From Bacillota bacterium (lineage in GTDB: Bacteria > Bacillota > Clostridia > Clostridiales > Clostridiaceae), in NCBI GenBank assembly GCA_017861315.1, contig JAGFXP010000001.1, positions 40,029-104,028 on the forward strand: DNA of 64,000 nt, written 5' to 3'. The stretch's first letter is position 1. The number at the start of each line of letters is the position of its first letter. Of the stretch, positions 51,874 to 60,191 are shown piece after piece. The notes under the pieces were generated by a model. It worked only from the letters and a program-made list of their open reading frames with translations. It did not search any database and was not told the origin of the DNA. A program made the translations under genes and the position numbers.

Positions 51874-52062
51874 ATGAAAGCTGCTATAGACAGGGATGGC
51901 TGCATAGGCTGCGGACTGTGCGCATCAGTGTGCCCTGACGTTTTTGAAATGGCTGATGACGGGAAGGCAAGTGTAATTGGTGAAGAGATTCCTGGCGAAT
52001 TCGAAGGGTGCGCTAATGATGCAAAGGATCAGTGTCCGGTTAGCGTAATAACCGTTGATTGA
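51874..52062 (+). CDS. Single-cluster [4Fe-4S] ferredoxin
   Basis: The 62-residue acidic protein has Cys10, Cys13 and Cys16 (DGCIGCGLCASVCP) and Cys54 (DQCPVSV) as ligands of one 4Fe-4S cluster. Cys20 and Cys46 remain where a second cluster was lost and may form a disulfide, as in Thermotoga and Desulfovibrio gigas ferredoxins. It is a low-potential electron carrier. AGGAGGGAG precedes the ATG. It is 51 bases before the ferritin-like gene, probably in one transcript. Confidence 0.94.
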   Translation: MKAAIDRDGCIGCGLCASVCPDVFEMADDGKASVIGEEIPGEFEGCANDAKDQCPVSVITVD

Positions 52063-52113
52063 CATAAACGTCAATTCCGAAGGTGTTTAGAAAATTTGAA
52101 AGGGAGTGCGGAG

Positions 52114-52599
52114 ATGAAAGATTTGAATTTTGCAATAAAAATGGAGCAGGACGGCGAGAAATATTACAGGGACCAGGCAGAAAAAAATAAAAACAATGCA
52201 CTCAACACAGTCTGCCTGATGCTTGCCGAAGACGAAAACAGGCATGCACAGATTCTGTTGAATAAAATGAATGGAATGCCTTTCGTATTGGCTCCAATGG
52301 ATACTCTTGAAAAAGCTAAGAACGTTTTTGCGGGAATGGGAGACATGTCTGTTCCGCAAAAAGAAACTCTTAACCAATTTGATTTTTACAGGATTGCTGT
52401 GGATATAGAACAGAAGAGCATCGAGCTGTATACAGAGTACAAGCTTAAAGCTGAAAATGAGAAAGAAAAAGAATTGTTTGACTATCTCATTGAACAGGAA
52501 AAGCAGCACTTTGAAACGCTCGACGAGATCTCCAGAATGCTGAGGCAGTCAATGGAGACGCATGAGAGCGCTGAATTTGGAATAAGACCTGAGTTTTAA
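52114..52599 (+). CDS. Ferritin-like diiron protein (rubrerythrin-type domain)
   Basis: ATG 52114 behind AAAGGGAGTG gives 161 residues. The four-helix bundle carries the expected carboxylates: Glu in MEQDGEKYY, EDENRHAQ (ExxH), EQKSIELY and EQEKQHFE (ExxH). It has no C-terminal rubredoxin domain, so it is the erythrin-only form linked to peroxide or oxygen reduction, or iron handling. The ferredoxin encoded just upstream is a plausible electron donor (inference). Confidence 0.88.
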   Translation: MKDLNFAIKMEQDGEKYYRDQAEKNKNNALNTVCLMLAEDENRHAQILLNKMNGMPFVLAPMDTLEKAKNVFAGMGDMSVPQKETLNQFDFYRIAVDIEQKSIELYTEYKLKAENEKEKELFDYLIEQEKQHFETLDEISRMLRQSMETHESAEFGIRPEF

Positions 52600-52605
52600 C
52601 AATTT

Positions 52606-52661
52606 ATCCCGGTTGCCCTTCATCAGGTTTGTGATTAGAGGGATTAACCGGGATTGTTTTT
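52606..52661 (+). terminator. Long-loop intrinsic terminator
   Basis: A perfect 9-bp stem (ATCCCGGTT 52606-52614 with AACCGGGAT 52646-52654) encloses 31 bases and is followed by TGTTTTTG. Confidence 0.65.
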
Positions 52662-52689
52662 GTCGGCGATAGGCGGGGGGAGATATTGA

Positions 52690-53484
52690 ATGCTAGTATT
52701 CGAAATGCCGGAGCTCGAAGAGATATATAGAGGGACCGGAGTGTCAAAGGGACTTGACAGAGGACTCCTGGTTTACGATAACGGAGCCCTTCTTGTGGAG
52801 GAAGGCATGGCCATAGGAGCCTGTGCATTCCAGGCAGGAGGCTATACATATTTCGCTTCCGTAAAAAGCATAGAACGCAAAGGTTCCTTTATCGAAGTGG
52901 AAAGTCAAATAGATACGAGACTTGAAATCAGCGTGCTCGGAATTAAATCAAAATTGGTGACCAAGACTCATGAGATGCTGGTGAAACATTTTTACATGAA
53001 GCAGGAAAATTGGCAGGAAAAGCTTCTGAAGAAAGGTGAAATTATAAGGAAAATTTTCGATGTGAATACATGCTTTGTCAAGGGTCCGTCTTTGGGAACA
53101 GTGAAAACAGTTTATGAAGTCGGGAACGGCATTGTCAAAACGGATTTAAGCTGCTGTGCCAAAATCGGCGGCAGATTTTTCGTGATGAACGAGCTCGGGG
53201 GGAGCAAATTTGATAAAAGCATCGTGAATGGTGAAGTTTTATTTGCTCCTTCCGGGTGGCAGAAAATTGAAACTGAGTGCGAATTATACAGCGACAGTCA
53301 TTCCCTTGCGTTCACTGTGGCAGAGGACAGCGTGCCTGAAAACGTTAGGAGCAGCCTATACTGGGGAAGGGAATATATTGAGGACTTCTGCTCCTGGTCG
53401 GGCTTTGAGAGCGAAATAAAGTGCAGTACAGGCAAGTTTGAAAACTACAGGTATAAAGTTGTATTCAGGAGGGTCGCGAGATGA
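52690..53484 (+). CDS. Unknown 264-residue protein coupled to a radical SAM enzyme
   Basis: The protein has no signal or membrane segment and is predicted to be rich in beta strands at the start (GLLVYDNGALLVEEGMAIGA, GYTYFASVKSIERKGSFIEV). The middle has NTCFVKGPSLGTVKTVYEVG and DLSCCAKIGGRFFVMNE; the end GFESEIKCSTGKFENYRYKVVF. I do not recognise a family. Its stop overlaps the start of the B12-type radical SAM gene by four bases (ATGA), so it is probably the partner or substrate of that enzyme. GGGGGGAGA precedes the ATG. Confidence 0.75.
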   Translation: MLVFEMPELEEIYRGTGVSKGLDRGLLVYDNGALLVEEGMAIGACAFQAGGYTYFASVKSIERKGSFIEVESQIDTRLEISVLGIKSKLVTKTHEMLVKHFYMKQENWQEKLLKKGEIIRKIFDVNTCFVKGPSLGTVKTVYEVGNGIVKTDLSCCAKIGGRFFVMNELGGSKFDKSIVNGEVLFAPSGWQKIETECELYSDSHSLAFTVAEDSVPENVRSSLYWGREYIEDFCSWSGFESEIKCSTGKFENYRYKVVFRRVAR

Positions 53485-54761
53485 GTGCAAAAAGAGTAAT
53501 GCTGGTGTATCCGTATTTCTATACGGGAATAAAGAAGGATCAGCTTTTTCCGCCTCTGGGAATAGCTCTGCTTTCAGCAATGCTGAAGAGAAACGGTGCA
53601 GAGGTGATGGTCCTGGACTGCACATTCCTGACTTTTGATGAAGCCCTGAGCAGGGCAGAGAGCTTCAAACCAGAAATCACAGGCGTTTATGTCATGACAA
53701 CGCTTGCAAACAATGCTCTAAGGATAGTTGAAAAACTCAAAGACGTGAACCCCGAGAGCATATATGCTGCCGGAGGCCCTCTCCCTACACTGTATCCTGA
53801 AAGATTCAACCGTTATTTCGACTACGTGTTCAGGGGAGAGGCTGCAAAAAGCTTTCCGGATTTCTGCAGGGACTACCTAAACTCGTTCGACAGGGAGGGC
53901 TTTGTGGAAAAAATCGAAGCAGGACTTTATCCGGGTATGGATTCACCGGCAGAACATCTGACCAAGGAAGAAATAGACGCATGCCCCATACCTGACAGGA
54001 GCGGCTTCGACCATAGAAAATATCAGGAACTAAGCAGTGAATTTTCGGGCAAAAAAACAACTTCCATTATGATGACCTATGGATGCCCGTTCTCCTGTGA
54101 TTTCTGTTCCAAGCCGGTATTCGGCAGCCAGGTCAGGTACAGGAGCCTGGACCGTGTTTTCGAGGAGATAATGGATATACTCTCCTATGGCTACGATTCA
54201 TTGTGGATTGCCGACGATCTTTTCACGTACGATGAAAAATTCCTGAACGAGTTTTGCAGCAGGCTGATTTCAGAGGAACTGCAGATTACCTGGAGCTGCC
54301 TTTCAAGAGTTGACACTATCACCGAAGAAACGGCAAAGATTATGAAAAGAGCAGGCTGCTGCAAGGTATACCTGGGCATCGAGGCTGGAAATGACGAAGT
54401 GCTGAAGCTCATGAACAAGAAAATCGACCTGAAAAAGGTTGTGAAAGGTGTCGAGACGTTTAAAAGCAACGGGATAAAATGCGCAGGATTCTTCATAGTA
54501 GGTTATCCGGGTGAAACGGTGGAAACCATCGAGGAAACCTTTACCTTTGCACTGTCGCTTGGGCTTGATGAAATCTCATTTAATGTTCCTTATCCTCTTC
54601 CGGGCTCTAAGCTCTTTGAAAAGGTTTCTGCCGTGAGCGAGGACGACTGGAATTTCGAAAACGAGACAAGATTCCTTTATAAAAGCGAATTCGACGAGGA
54701 ATGGATTAAGAAGAGGATAGAGGAAACGAAAGAGGAGTTCCTCAGGGCTCGCGGTGAATAA
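53481..54761 (+). CDS. B12-binding-domain radical SAM protein
   Basis: The 426-residue protein has an N-terminal cobalamin-binding Rossmann fold (RVMLVYPYFYTG, PPLGIALLSAMLKRNGAEV, VYVMTTLANNA, AAGGPLPTLYPE, YVFRGEA). The radical SAM core starts TYGCPFSCDFCS (Cys-x3-Cys-x2-Cys) and continues with DDLFTYDEKFLNEF, YLGIEAGNDEVLKLM and FFIVGYPGETVETIEET. The C-terminal part is short. Enzymes of this class methylate unreactive carbons or do other radical chemistry, on lipids, peptides or secondary metabolites. The product cannot be named. Its terminator stem begins within the last codons. Confidence 0.92.
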   Translation: MSAKRVMLVYPYFYTGIKKDQLFPPLGIALLSAMLKRNGAEVMVLDCTFLTFDEALSRAESFKPEITGVYVMTTLANNALRIVEKLKDVNPESIYAAGGPLPTLYPERFNRYFDYVFRGEAAKSFPDFCRDYLNSFDREGFVEKIEAGLYPGMDSPAEHLTKEEIDACPIPDRSGFDHRKYQELSSEFSGKKTTSIMMTYGCPFSCDFCSKPVFGSQVRYRSLDRVFEEIMDILSYGYDSLWIADDLFTYDEKFLNEFCSRLISEELQITWSCLSRVDTITEETAKIMKRAGCCKVYLGIEAGNDEVLKLMNKKIDLKKVVKGVETFKSNGIKCAGFFIVGYPGETVETIEETFTFALSLGLDEISFNVPYPLPGSKLFEKVSAVSEDDWNFENETRFLYKSEFDEEWIKKRIEETKEEFLRARGE

Positions 54762-54776
54762 AACCGAGGGCCTTTT
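54746..54776 (+). terminator. Intrinsic terminator overlapping the end of the radical SAM gene
   Basis: A 10-position stem with one mismatch and one G-U (54746-54755 with 54763-54772) and a 7-nt loop is followed by TTTTCC. Confidence 0.7.
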
Positions 54777-54880
54777 CCTGTTATTGTGCAAATAACACAA
54801 TCTTAACACAGTTTCTTTATACTGTTGCGACATTTCCCTCCTATAATAAAGACTATAACAAGAATGAAGGAGGGAGCACC

Positions 54881-55633
54881 GTGGCAATAAAATCTTTCAA
54901 AAGATATGAAAAGAAATACATTCTGGACAGGCAGCAGTACGACAGACTTGTTCCGAGACTCCTTGAGCATATGAATCCCGATGAATACTGCAGTTCCGGC
55001 GGGACCTACAATATTTATAATATTTACTATGACACAGATAACAGTGATGTAATCAGGCATTCGGTCTCAAAGCCTTATTACAAGGAGAAGCTGAGGCTAA
55101 GGAGCTATAACGTTCCGGAAGGCCCGGAGGACAAGGTGTTCCTTGAGCTGAAAAAGAAGATAGACGGGATAGTGAACAAACGTAGGGCCGTGCTTACCCT
55201 TGCCGAGGCAGCGCAATTCCTGGAAGAAGGGGTGAAGCCCGTTTCTGAGGACTTCAAGACCAGGCAGGTCCTGAACGAGATAGAATATTATTTGAGCAAG
55301 AACCAAGTACATCCGGCTGTCTATATAGGCTACCAGAGAAAAGCTTTTTTTGGAAAGGAAAACAAGGATTTCAGGCTGACCTTCGATTCGAGAATCCTAA
55401 CACGTCGTGAAGACCTGTTCCTTGAGTCCGGGTGCTTCGGAAAGGATATTCTTGAAGAAAACCATTTACTTATGGAGGTGAAAATACTCGGAGCAGTGCC
55501 TCTGTGGTTCGCAGAAATACTAACGGATCTGTCCATCTACAGCACGCATTTTTCAAAATACGGCCAGGAGTACATGGACCGGATATCAGCATCTCAAAAT
55601 AATATTGCGGGGAGATCGAAACAGATATGTTAG
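54881..55633 (+). CDS. VTC-domain protein (polyphosphate polymerase family)
   Basis: The 250-residue protein has the CYTH/VTC tunnel fold: KSFKRYEKKYILDRQQYDRL, YNIYNIYYDTDNSD, KEKLRLRSYN with basic residues, FLELKKKIDG, KRRAVLTL, PAVYIGYQRKAFF, RLTFDSRI and LLMEVKILG. Basic and acidic residues line the tunnel for polyphosphate or NTP binding. Such stand-alone proteins in Firmicutes occur with DUF4956 membrane proteins, as here (7-base overlap), and may make or bind polyphosphate at the membrane. GAGGGAG precedes the likely GTG/ATG start. Confidence 0.87.
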   Translation: MAIKSFKRYEKKYILDRQQYDRLVPRLLEHMNPDEYCSSGGTYNIYNIYYDTDNSDVIRHSVSKPYYKEKLRLRSYNVPEGPEDKVFLELKKKIDGIVNKRRAVLTLAEAAQFLEEGVKPVSEDFKTRQVLNEIEYYLSKNQVHPAVYIGYQRKAFFGKENKDFRLTFDSRILTRREDLFLESGCFGKDILEENHLLMEVKILGAVPLWFAEILTDLSIYSTHFSKYGQEYMDRISASQNNIAGRSKQIC

Positions 55634-56316
55634 AGAATTTACTGTCGACACCATTAACAGAAACCTTCACGCTTTCAGGCGTAGCATCAGTTACGGCAGC
55701 GTCAATCGTGCTTGGACTCATAATCAGTGTGGTCTATATGAAGACAAACCAAAACAAAGGGTACACGTCCGGTTTTGCCACAACTTTGATCATGCTGCCC
55801 CTGATAATTTGCATAATAATAATGCTGGTTGGCAACAATATAGCCAGAGCGTTTTCGTTGGCGGGCGCTTTTTCAATAATCCGTTTCAGGAGCGTTCCCG
55901 GCGAGCCGAGGGATATATCTTATGTGCTGTTCACACTTGCGATCGGCCTGGCATGCGGAATGGGATACATAGGTTACGGGGTTATATTTACGTTTATATT
56001 GTGCTGCCTGATGGTCATACTGGAGAAAACAAATTTTGCTAAACCAAGGGGTAAAAACATGCAGCTTAAAATAATGGTCCCTGAAGACCTGAATTACGAC
56101 GACGCCTTCGATGAGATTTTCACTAAATACACTGCCTCGTCGAAACTTGAACACATAAAAAGCAAAGATTTCGGTGCTTTGTTCGAATTATGTTATATAA
56201 TTAATCTTAAAGAGGATGTGAACAAAAAAGAATTCATCGACGAGCTGAGATGCAGAAACGGAAACCTAAATATAGTGCTCACCCTTTCCGTTTGCGAAGA
56301 GAAATCGTTCGGCTAA
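55627..56316 (+). CDS. DUF4956 membrane protein
   Basis: The 229-residue protein has three or four N-terminal membrane helices (ASIVLGLIISVVYM, TLIMLPLIICIIIMLVG, AIGLACGMGYIGYGVIFTF) with the conserved basic loop RAFSLAGAFSIIRFRSVPGEPRD between them, and a cytosolic C-terminal alpha/beta domain of about 100 residues. This is the DUF4956 family, regularly paired with VTC-domain proteins. The RFRSVPGEP loop is a likely polyanion-binding site. It overlaps the VTC gene by seven bases. Confidence 0.87.
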   Translation: MLENLLSTPLTETFTLSGVASVTAASIVLGLIISVVYMKTNQNKGYTSGFATTLIMLPLIICIIIMLVGNNIARAFSLAGAFSIIRFRSVPGEPRDISYVLFTLAIGLACGMGYIGYGVIFTFILCCLMVILEKTNFAKPRGKNMQLKIMVPEDLNYDDAFDEIFTKYTASSKLEHIKSKDFGALFELCYIINLKEDVNKKEFIDELRCRNGNLNIVLTLSVCEEKSFG

Positions 56317-56336
56317 TAAAGTATATGGAGGAAAAC

Positions 56337-58085
56337 ATGAATAAGAAAAAGATTATGGCATTAATCCTTTCCCTGTCCATCTGCCTGGGCGCAGCGGGAT
56401 GCACCAGCAACAGCACAGACAGCAGCACGGATACGGGCACGGATACAGCAGGTGCGGGAATATTAACCAGCATAAACATAACGGCAGCCGAAAAAGAAAC
56501 AATCGGCAAAGCAGGCACATCAATAACGCTTGGCGACAGCATTACCGTCACCGGATCAGGGGCTGAGGCGGACGGCGATACGGTGACGATAACAGCTGCA
56601 GGTACATACAGCGTTAAAGGCACGCTTGAAGACGGGCAGATTGTTGTAAATGCCGGAAACAGCGACGATGTTTATATCATACTGAACGGTGCGGATATAA
56701 GCAGCTCCGATAGCCCGGCAATCTATGTCGAGAATGCAGATAAAGCGGTGATATGGACAGCGGAGGGTACTGAAAATAATCTGTCGACCGCTGCAGCAGC
56801 TGATGCTGATGCGGACGCGGCCCTTTACAGCAAGGCTGACCTGATTGTAAGCGGAACGGGTACCCTGTCGGTGGAATCGGCAAACAGCAAAGGCGTTGTC
56901 GGCAGTGATGACCTCAGGATCCAGGGCGGCAGCCTGACAGTGACTTCGGCTGCAGACGGCATCAAAGGCAAGGATTCCGTTGAGATTACCGGTGGTGACA
57001 TAACAGTAGAAGCAGCCGGCGACGGGATTGTGTCTGACAATGATACTGACGCCGGAAAGGGATATATTCTTATGGAAGGCGGAAAGATCAGCATCACCGC
57101 TGGCGAGGACGGACTCCAGGGCGAAGTGAATACACTTATTAAAGATGGAGACCTTACTATCAGCACGGGCGGGGGCAGCGCAAACAGCAGTGACAAAGCA
57201 AGCTGGGGGCAGTCACAGTCAACAACAGAGACAACCGTAAGTGCAAAGGCCATAAAGGCGGGGATGAACATTGTCATAGAGGGAGGGACCATAGATATCG
57301 ACTCTTCCGATGACGCCCTCAATTCAGGCAATAATCTTGTAGTAAGCGGAGGGACCATGAACATTTCCTCCGGAGATGACGGGCTGCACGCTGACTCGAC
57401 ACTTACTATAAACAAAGGCACGGTGAAACTGGCAAAGGCATATGAAGGGATTGAAAGCCAGTCAATAACTGTGAATGGCGGAGACGTAGATATGACTACC
57501 AGCGACGACGGCTTTAACGTTTCGGGAGGAAGCGACTCATCTTCCACAAACGGACGTCCGGGACAAAACGGATTCGGCTCGGACAGCGGCGGAACCCTGA
57601 CCATCAACGGCGGAGAAATAAATGTGAACTGTTCAGGGGACGGACTTGATTCCAACGGATCCATAAAGATGACAGCCGGAACGGTGACTGTTGATGGACC
57701 GACAAACGACGGCAACGGTGCAATAGACTACAACGGCACATTCGATATCACAGGAGGAATCCTTATTGCATCAGGAAGCTCCGGAATGGCTGAGGGACCG
57801 AGCGCAACCTCAACGCAGAATTCGGTGAAGATAACGCTCACATCCCAGTCAGCGGGGACGGCAATCAGCATAAAGGGCAGCAGCGGAAGCGAAATAGCAT
57901 CATTTACTCCGTCAAAGCAGTACGCTTCAGTTGTGATCTCATCCCCTGACATTAAGAGCGGATCCACATACACAGTTTATGCAGGCGGGAATGAAGTGGG
58001 AAGCTTCACTGTTTCGGGAACGGTCTCGGAGGTTACCCAGTCCGGAGCAAGCTCCGGAACCACGGGGGGCAAGAAGCACCCGTAA
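56337..58085 (+). CDS. Beta-helix lipoprotein (carbohydrate-binding-like, DUF4353 type)
   Basis: ATG 56337 behind TGGAGGAAAA gives 582 residues; the longer frame from 56250 lies inside the DUF4956 gene. A signal peptide with lipobox GAAGC is followed by a Ser/Thr/Asp-rich linker. The mature part is a repetitive beta-helix with turns such as IQGGSLTVTSAADGIKGKD, ITGGDITVEAAGDGI and VSGGTMNISSGDDGLHADS, the G-x-x-x-(S/T)-x-DDG pattern of this family. It is extracellular, probably binding glycans or metal through the Asp-rich loops. It is the third gene of the VTC-DUF4956 unit. Confidence 0.87.
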   Translation: MNKKKIMALILSLSICLGAAGCTSNSTDSSTDTGTDTAGAGILTSINITAAEKETIGKAGTSITLGDSITVTGSGAEADGDTVTITAAGTYSVKGTLEDGQIVVNAGNSDDVYIILNGADISSSDSPAIYVENADKAVIWTAEGTENNLSTAAAADADADAALYSKADLIVSGTGTLSVESANSKGVVGSDDLRIQGGSLTVTSAADGIKGKDSVEITGGDITVEAAGDGIVSDNDTDAGKGYILMEGGKISITAGEDGLQGEVNTLIKDGDLTISTGGGSANSSDKASWGQSQSTTETTVSAKAIKAGMNIVIEGGTIDIDSSDDALNSGNNLVVSGGTMNISSGDDGLHADSTLTINKGTVKLAKAYEGIESQSITVNGGDVDMTTSDDGFNVSGGSDSSSTNGRPGQNGFGSDSGGTLTINGGEINVNCSGDGLDSNGSIKMTAGTVTVDGPTNDGNGAIDYNGTFDITGGILIASGSSGMAEGPSATSTQNSVKITLTSQSAGTAISIKGSSGSEIASFTPSKQYASVVISSPDIKSGSTYTVYAGGNEVGSFTVSGTVSEVTQSGASSGTTGGKKHP

Positions 58086-58098
58086 AATATTATAAAGC

Positions 58099-58132
58099 AT
58101 CCGGTATGATGAAAATCATGCCGGATTTTTTT
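58099..58132 (+). terminator. Intrinsic terminator after the beta-helix lipoprotein gene
   Basis: A 12-bp stem with one G-U (58099-58110 with 58115-58126) and a GAAA loop is followed by a T tract. Confidence 0.92.
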
Positions 58133-58140
58133 GCGAAAAA

Positions 58141-58181
58141 CCATTGATAAAACACATAGATAACACGAGACAAATCAATGG
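58141..58181 (+). promoter_or_regulatory. Inverted repeat upstream of the MFS gene
   Basis: CCATTGAT (58141-58148) and ATCAATGG (58174-58181) are perfect inverted copies 25 bases apart, 75 bases before TATAAT (58214-58219). It may be a regulator site for the transporter gene; no regulator gene is adjacent. Confidence 0.4.
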
Positions 58182-58273
58182 TTGGCAGTGTATTCAAACT
58201 ATATTCCAGATGATATAATAAATCAAGTTGTTTTATATTTAACGAACATATCTAAATGAAGGAAGGGATATTC

Positions 58274-59581
58274 ATGAGTGAAAACAATAACTGTGCGAAC
58301 AAGCCTACCGGGAAAAGATGGCTGATACTCATACTTGTTTGCCTGGTTACTTTTGTAAATTACCTGGACAGAGCAAACCTGGCAGTGGCTGCTCCTACTA
58401 TTTCATCGGAATTCGGGTTTGATGCTGTCAAGATGGGATTGATATTTTCTGCGATGGGCTGGTCCTATACCGCAATGCAGATCCCGAGCGGCTGGTTGAT
58501 AGACCGTATTGGCCCAAGAAAAATTTACGCTATTGCCCTTGCCGGCTGGTCTTTATTCACAATATTCATCGGCATGAGCAAGAGTTTTGCCATCTTCATC
58601 TTAAACCGTATCGGGCTTGGATTTTTCGAATCACCCGCGTTCCCTACAAACAGCAGGATTGTTACAACCTGGTTCCCGTCCAAGGAGCGCGGTTTCGCTA
58701 TCGGTTCGTATACAGGAGCGGAATACATAGGGCTGGCGCTTTGCACTCCTATACTGACCTGGCTGCTGGTAACCTTCAGCTGGAGAGCGATCTTCATAGC
58801 GACAGGTATCCTCGGCTTGATACTAACCATAGTATGGCTGATGTTCTATCATGATCCGGCTCACACTAAGGGCATAAACAAAGAGGAGCTGGACCATATC
58901 AAGGAAGGAGGCGGTCTCGGCGATACCATTGCCGAAGAGAGAAAGGTTCCCTGGAGCGAGATGAGGTACCTGTTCAAGGGAAGGCAGATGCTCGGGATGT
59001 ATATCGGAGGCTTTGCCAATTCTGCTATACTGTTCTTCTTTATGACATGGTTCCCTTCATATCTTGTGAGCGAAAAGCACATGACCATATTGAAGGTAGG
59101 CTTTTACGGAGCAGTCCCTTATTTGGCTGCAATTGCAGGAGTCATGTTTGCGGGGAGATGGTCCGACTGGATGATAACAAAGGGCAAGGGGATAGGAGTT
59201 GCAAGGAAACTCCCCGTAATAACGGGTTTGCTTCTCTCCTCGTTCATCATAGGTGCAAACTACACCAATAATATCAATCTTGTAATAACATTCATGTGCA
59301 TAGCCTTTTTCGGGCAGGGAATGGCGTCAACCGTATCCTGGGCGCTTCTCTCGGAGATAGTTCCAAAGCAGCTCGTAGGCTTGTCCGGAGGGACATTCAA
59401 CTTCTTCAGCAATATGGGAGGGACATTGTCTCCTTTGATAGTGGGTTTCCTCATAGGCAGCACCGGATCCTACGCATCTGCCCTGGTTTTCGTTTCTGCA
59501 ATGGGAATAATGGGTGCCTGCGCTTATATATTCATCATAGGAAAACCTCACAGAATAGTAATCCCGGAAAAAGATTTATAG
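58274..59581 (+). CDS. MFS transporter, anion:cation symporter (ACS) type
   Basis: ATG 58274 behind GAAGGAAGGG gives 435 residues with 12 membrane segments. ACS marks are FVNYLDRANLAVAAPTISSEFG in helix 1, MQIPSGWLIDRIGPRKIY in the first cytoplasmic loop, GLGFFESPAFPTNSRIVTTWFP and SYTGAEYIG. Relatives carry sugar acids such as galactonate or glucarate, phthalate or hexuronates with protons. No catabolic genes are adjacent, so the substrate is open. Confidence 0.9.
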   Translation: MSENNNCANKPTGKRWLILILVCLVTFVNYLDRANLAVAAPTISSEFGFDAVKMGLIFSAMGWSYTAMQIPSGWLIDRIGPRKIYAIALAGWSLFTIFIGMSKSFAIFILNRIGLGFFESPAFPTNSRIVTTWFPSKERGFAIGSYTGAEYIGLALCTPILTWLLVTFSWRAIFIATGILGLILTIVWLMFYHDPAHTKGINKEELDHIKEGGGLGDTIAEERKVPWSEMRYLFKGRQMLGMYIGGFANSAILFFFMTWFPSYLVSEKHMTILKVGFYGAVPYLAAIAGVMFAGRWSDWMITKGKGIGVARKLPVITGLLLSSFIIGANYTNNINLVITFMCIAFFGQGMASTVSWALLSEIVPKQLVGLSGGTFNFFSNMGGTLSPLIVGFLIGSTGSYASALVFVSAMGIMGACAYIFIIGKPHRIVIPEKDL

Positions 59582-59594
59582 GAAAAGATAATAC

Positions 59595-59642
59595 AAAAGC
59601 AGTATAAGGCGGGAAACTTGTTTCCAGCCTTATACTGCTTTT
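59595..59642. terminator. Bidirectional intrinsic terminator
   Basis: A perfect 16-bp stem (59595-59610 with 59627-59642) lies between convergent genes; its loop contains a further short GGAAAC/GTTTCC pairing. Confidence 0.88.
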
Positions 59643-59663
59643 GGGGAATAAAAAGCTGCACCT

Positions 59664-60050
59664 TCATCTGAGGAGGAGCAGGGAGATAAGGAAGAGTACC
59701 GCTGTTATAAAGATCACGGCAAGGATCAGTCCAAGCCTGCCTCGGATTTCGGCTGGCTCTGCCTCCTCCTTGATTTCCTTGTAGCCCATGTAATACTCGC
59801 CCTTTTCTGCAGCTTCAGGGCTATCGATCTCTGAAAGCCTTAAATTGATTTTGCTTTTTATCCTCTTCCTGAATACAAGGTAAATAATTGCAGGGAAAGT
59901 ATAGATAAGGAAAGAGAAGAGCATATAAACCAACATCTGCGGATCATAGCTTACTGCAGAAATCACCATGAAAAGCCAGTAAATTATCCAGAAACCGCCT
60001 AAAAAATCAAGCACCTTGAAAATCATGCCCGAATAACTTTTGTAATCCAT
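59664..60050 (-). CDS. Small membrane protein of unknown function
   Basis: The start at 60050 is chosen because AAGGGGGA lies seven bases before it; ATG 60074 and 60056 are alternatives. The 128-residue product has two N-terminal helices (FWIIYWLFMVISAVSY and LVYMLFSFLIYTFPAIIYLVF), a charged cytosolic stretch (RKRIKSKINLRLSEID, KEEAEPAEIRGR) and a C-terminal helix LGLILAVIFITAVLFLISLLLL. No family recognised. Confidence 0.65.
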   Translation of the reverse strand: MDYKSYSGMIFKVLDFLGGFWIIYWLFMVISAVSYDPQMLVYMLFSFLIYTFPAIIYLVFRKRIKSKINLRLSEIDSPEAAEKGEYYMGYKEIKEEAEPAEIRGRLGLILAVIFITAVLFLISLLLLR

Positions 60051-60191
60051 ATTCATTCCCCCTTCATAGTTCAATAATACACTGCTCTGCCATTATTTTC
60101 AATCTATATATGGCGCAGAACAAATATTGACGAAATATTCGGAATATTATATCATGGTGATATAGGATAATACGTTTATAGGAGAATTGTT

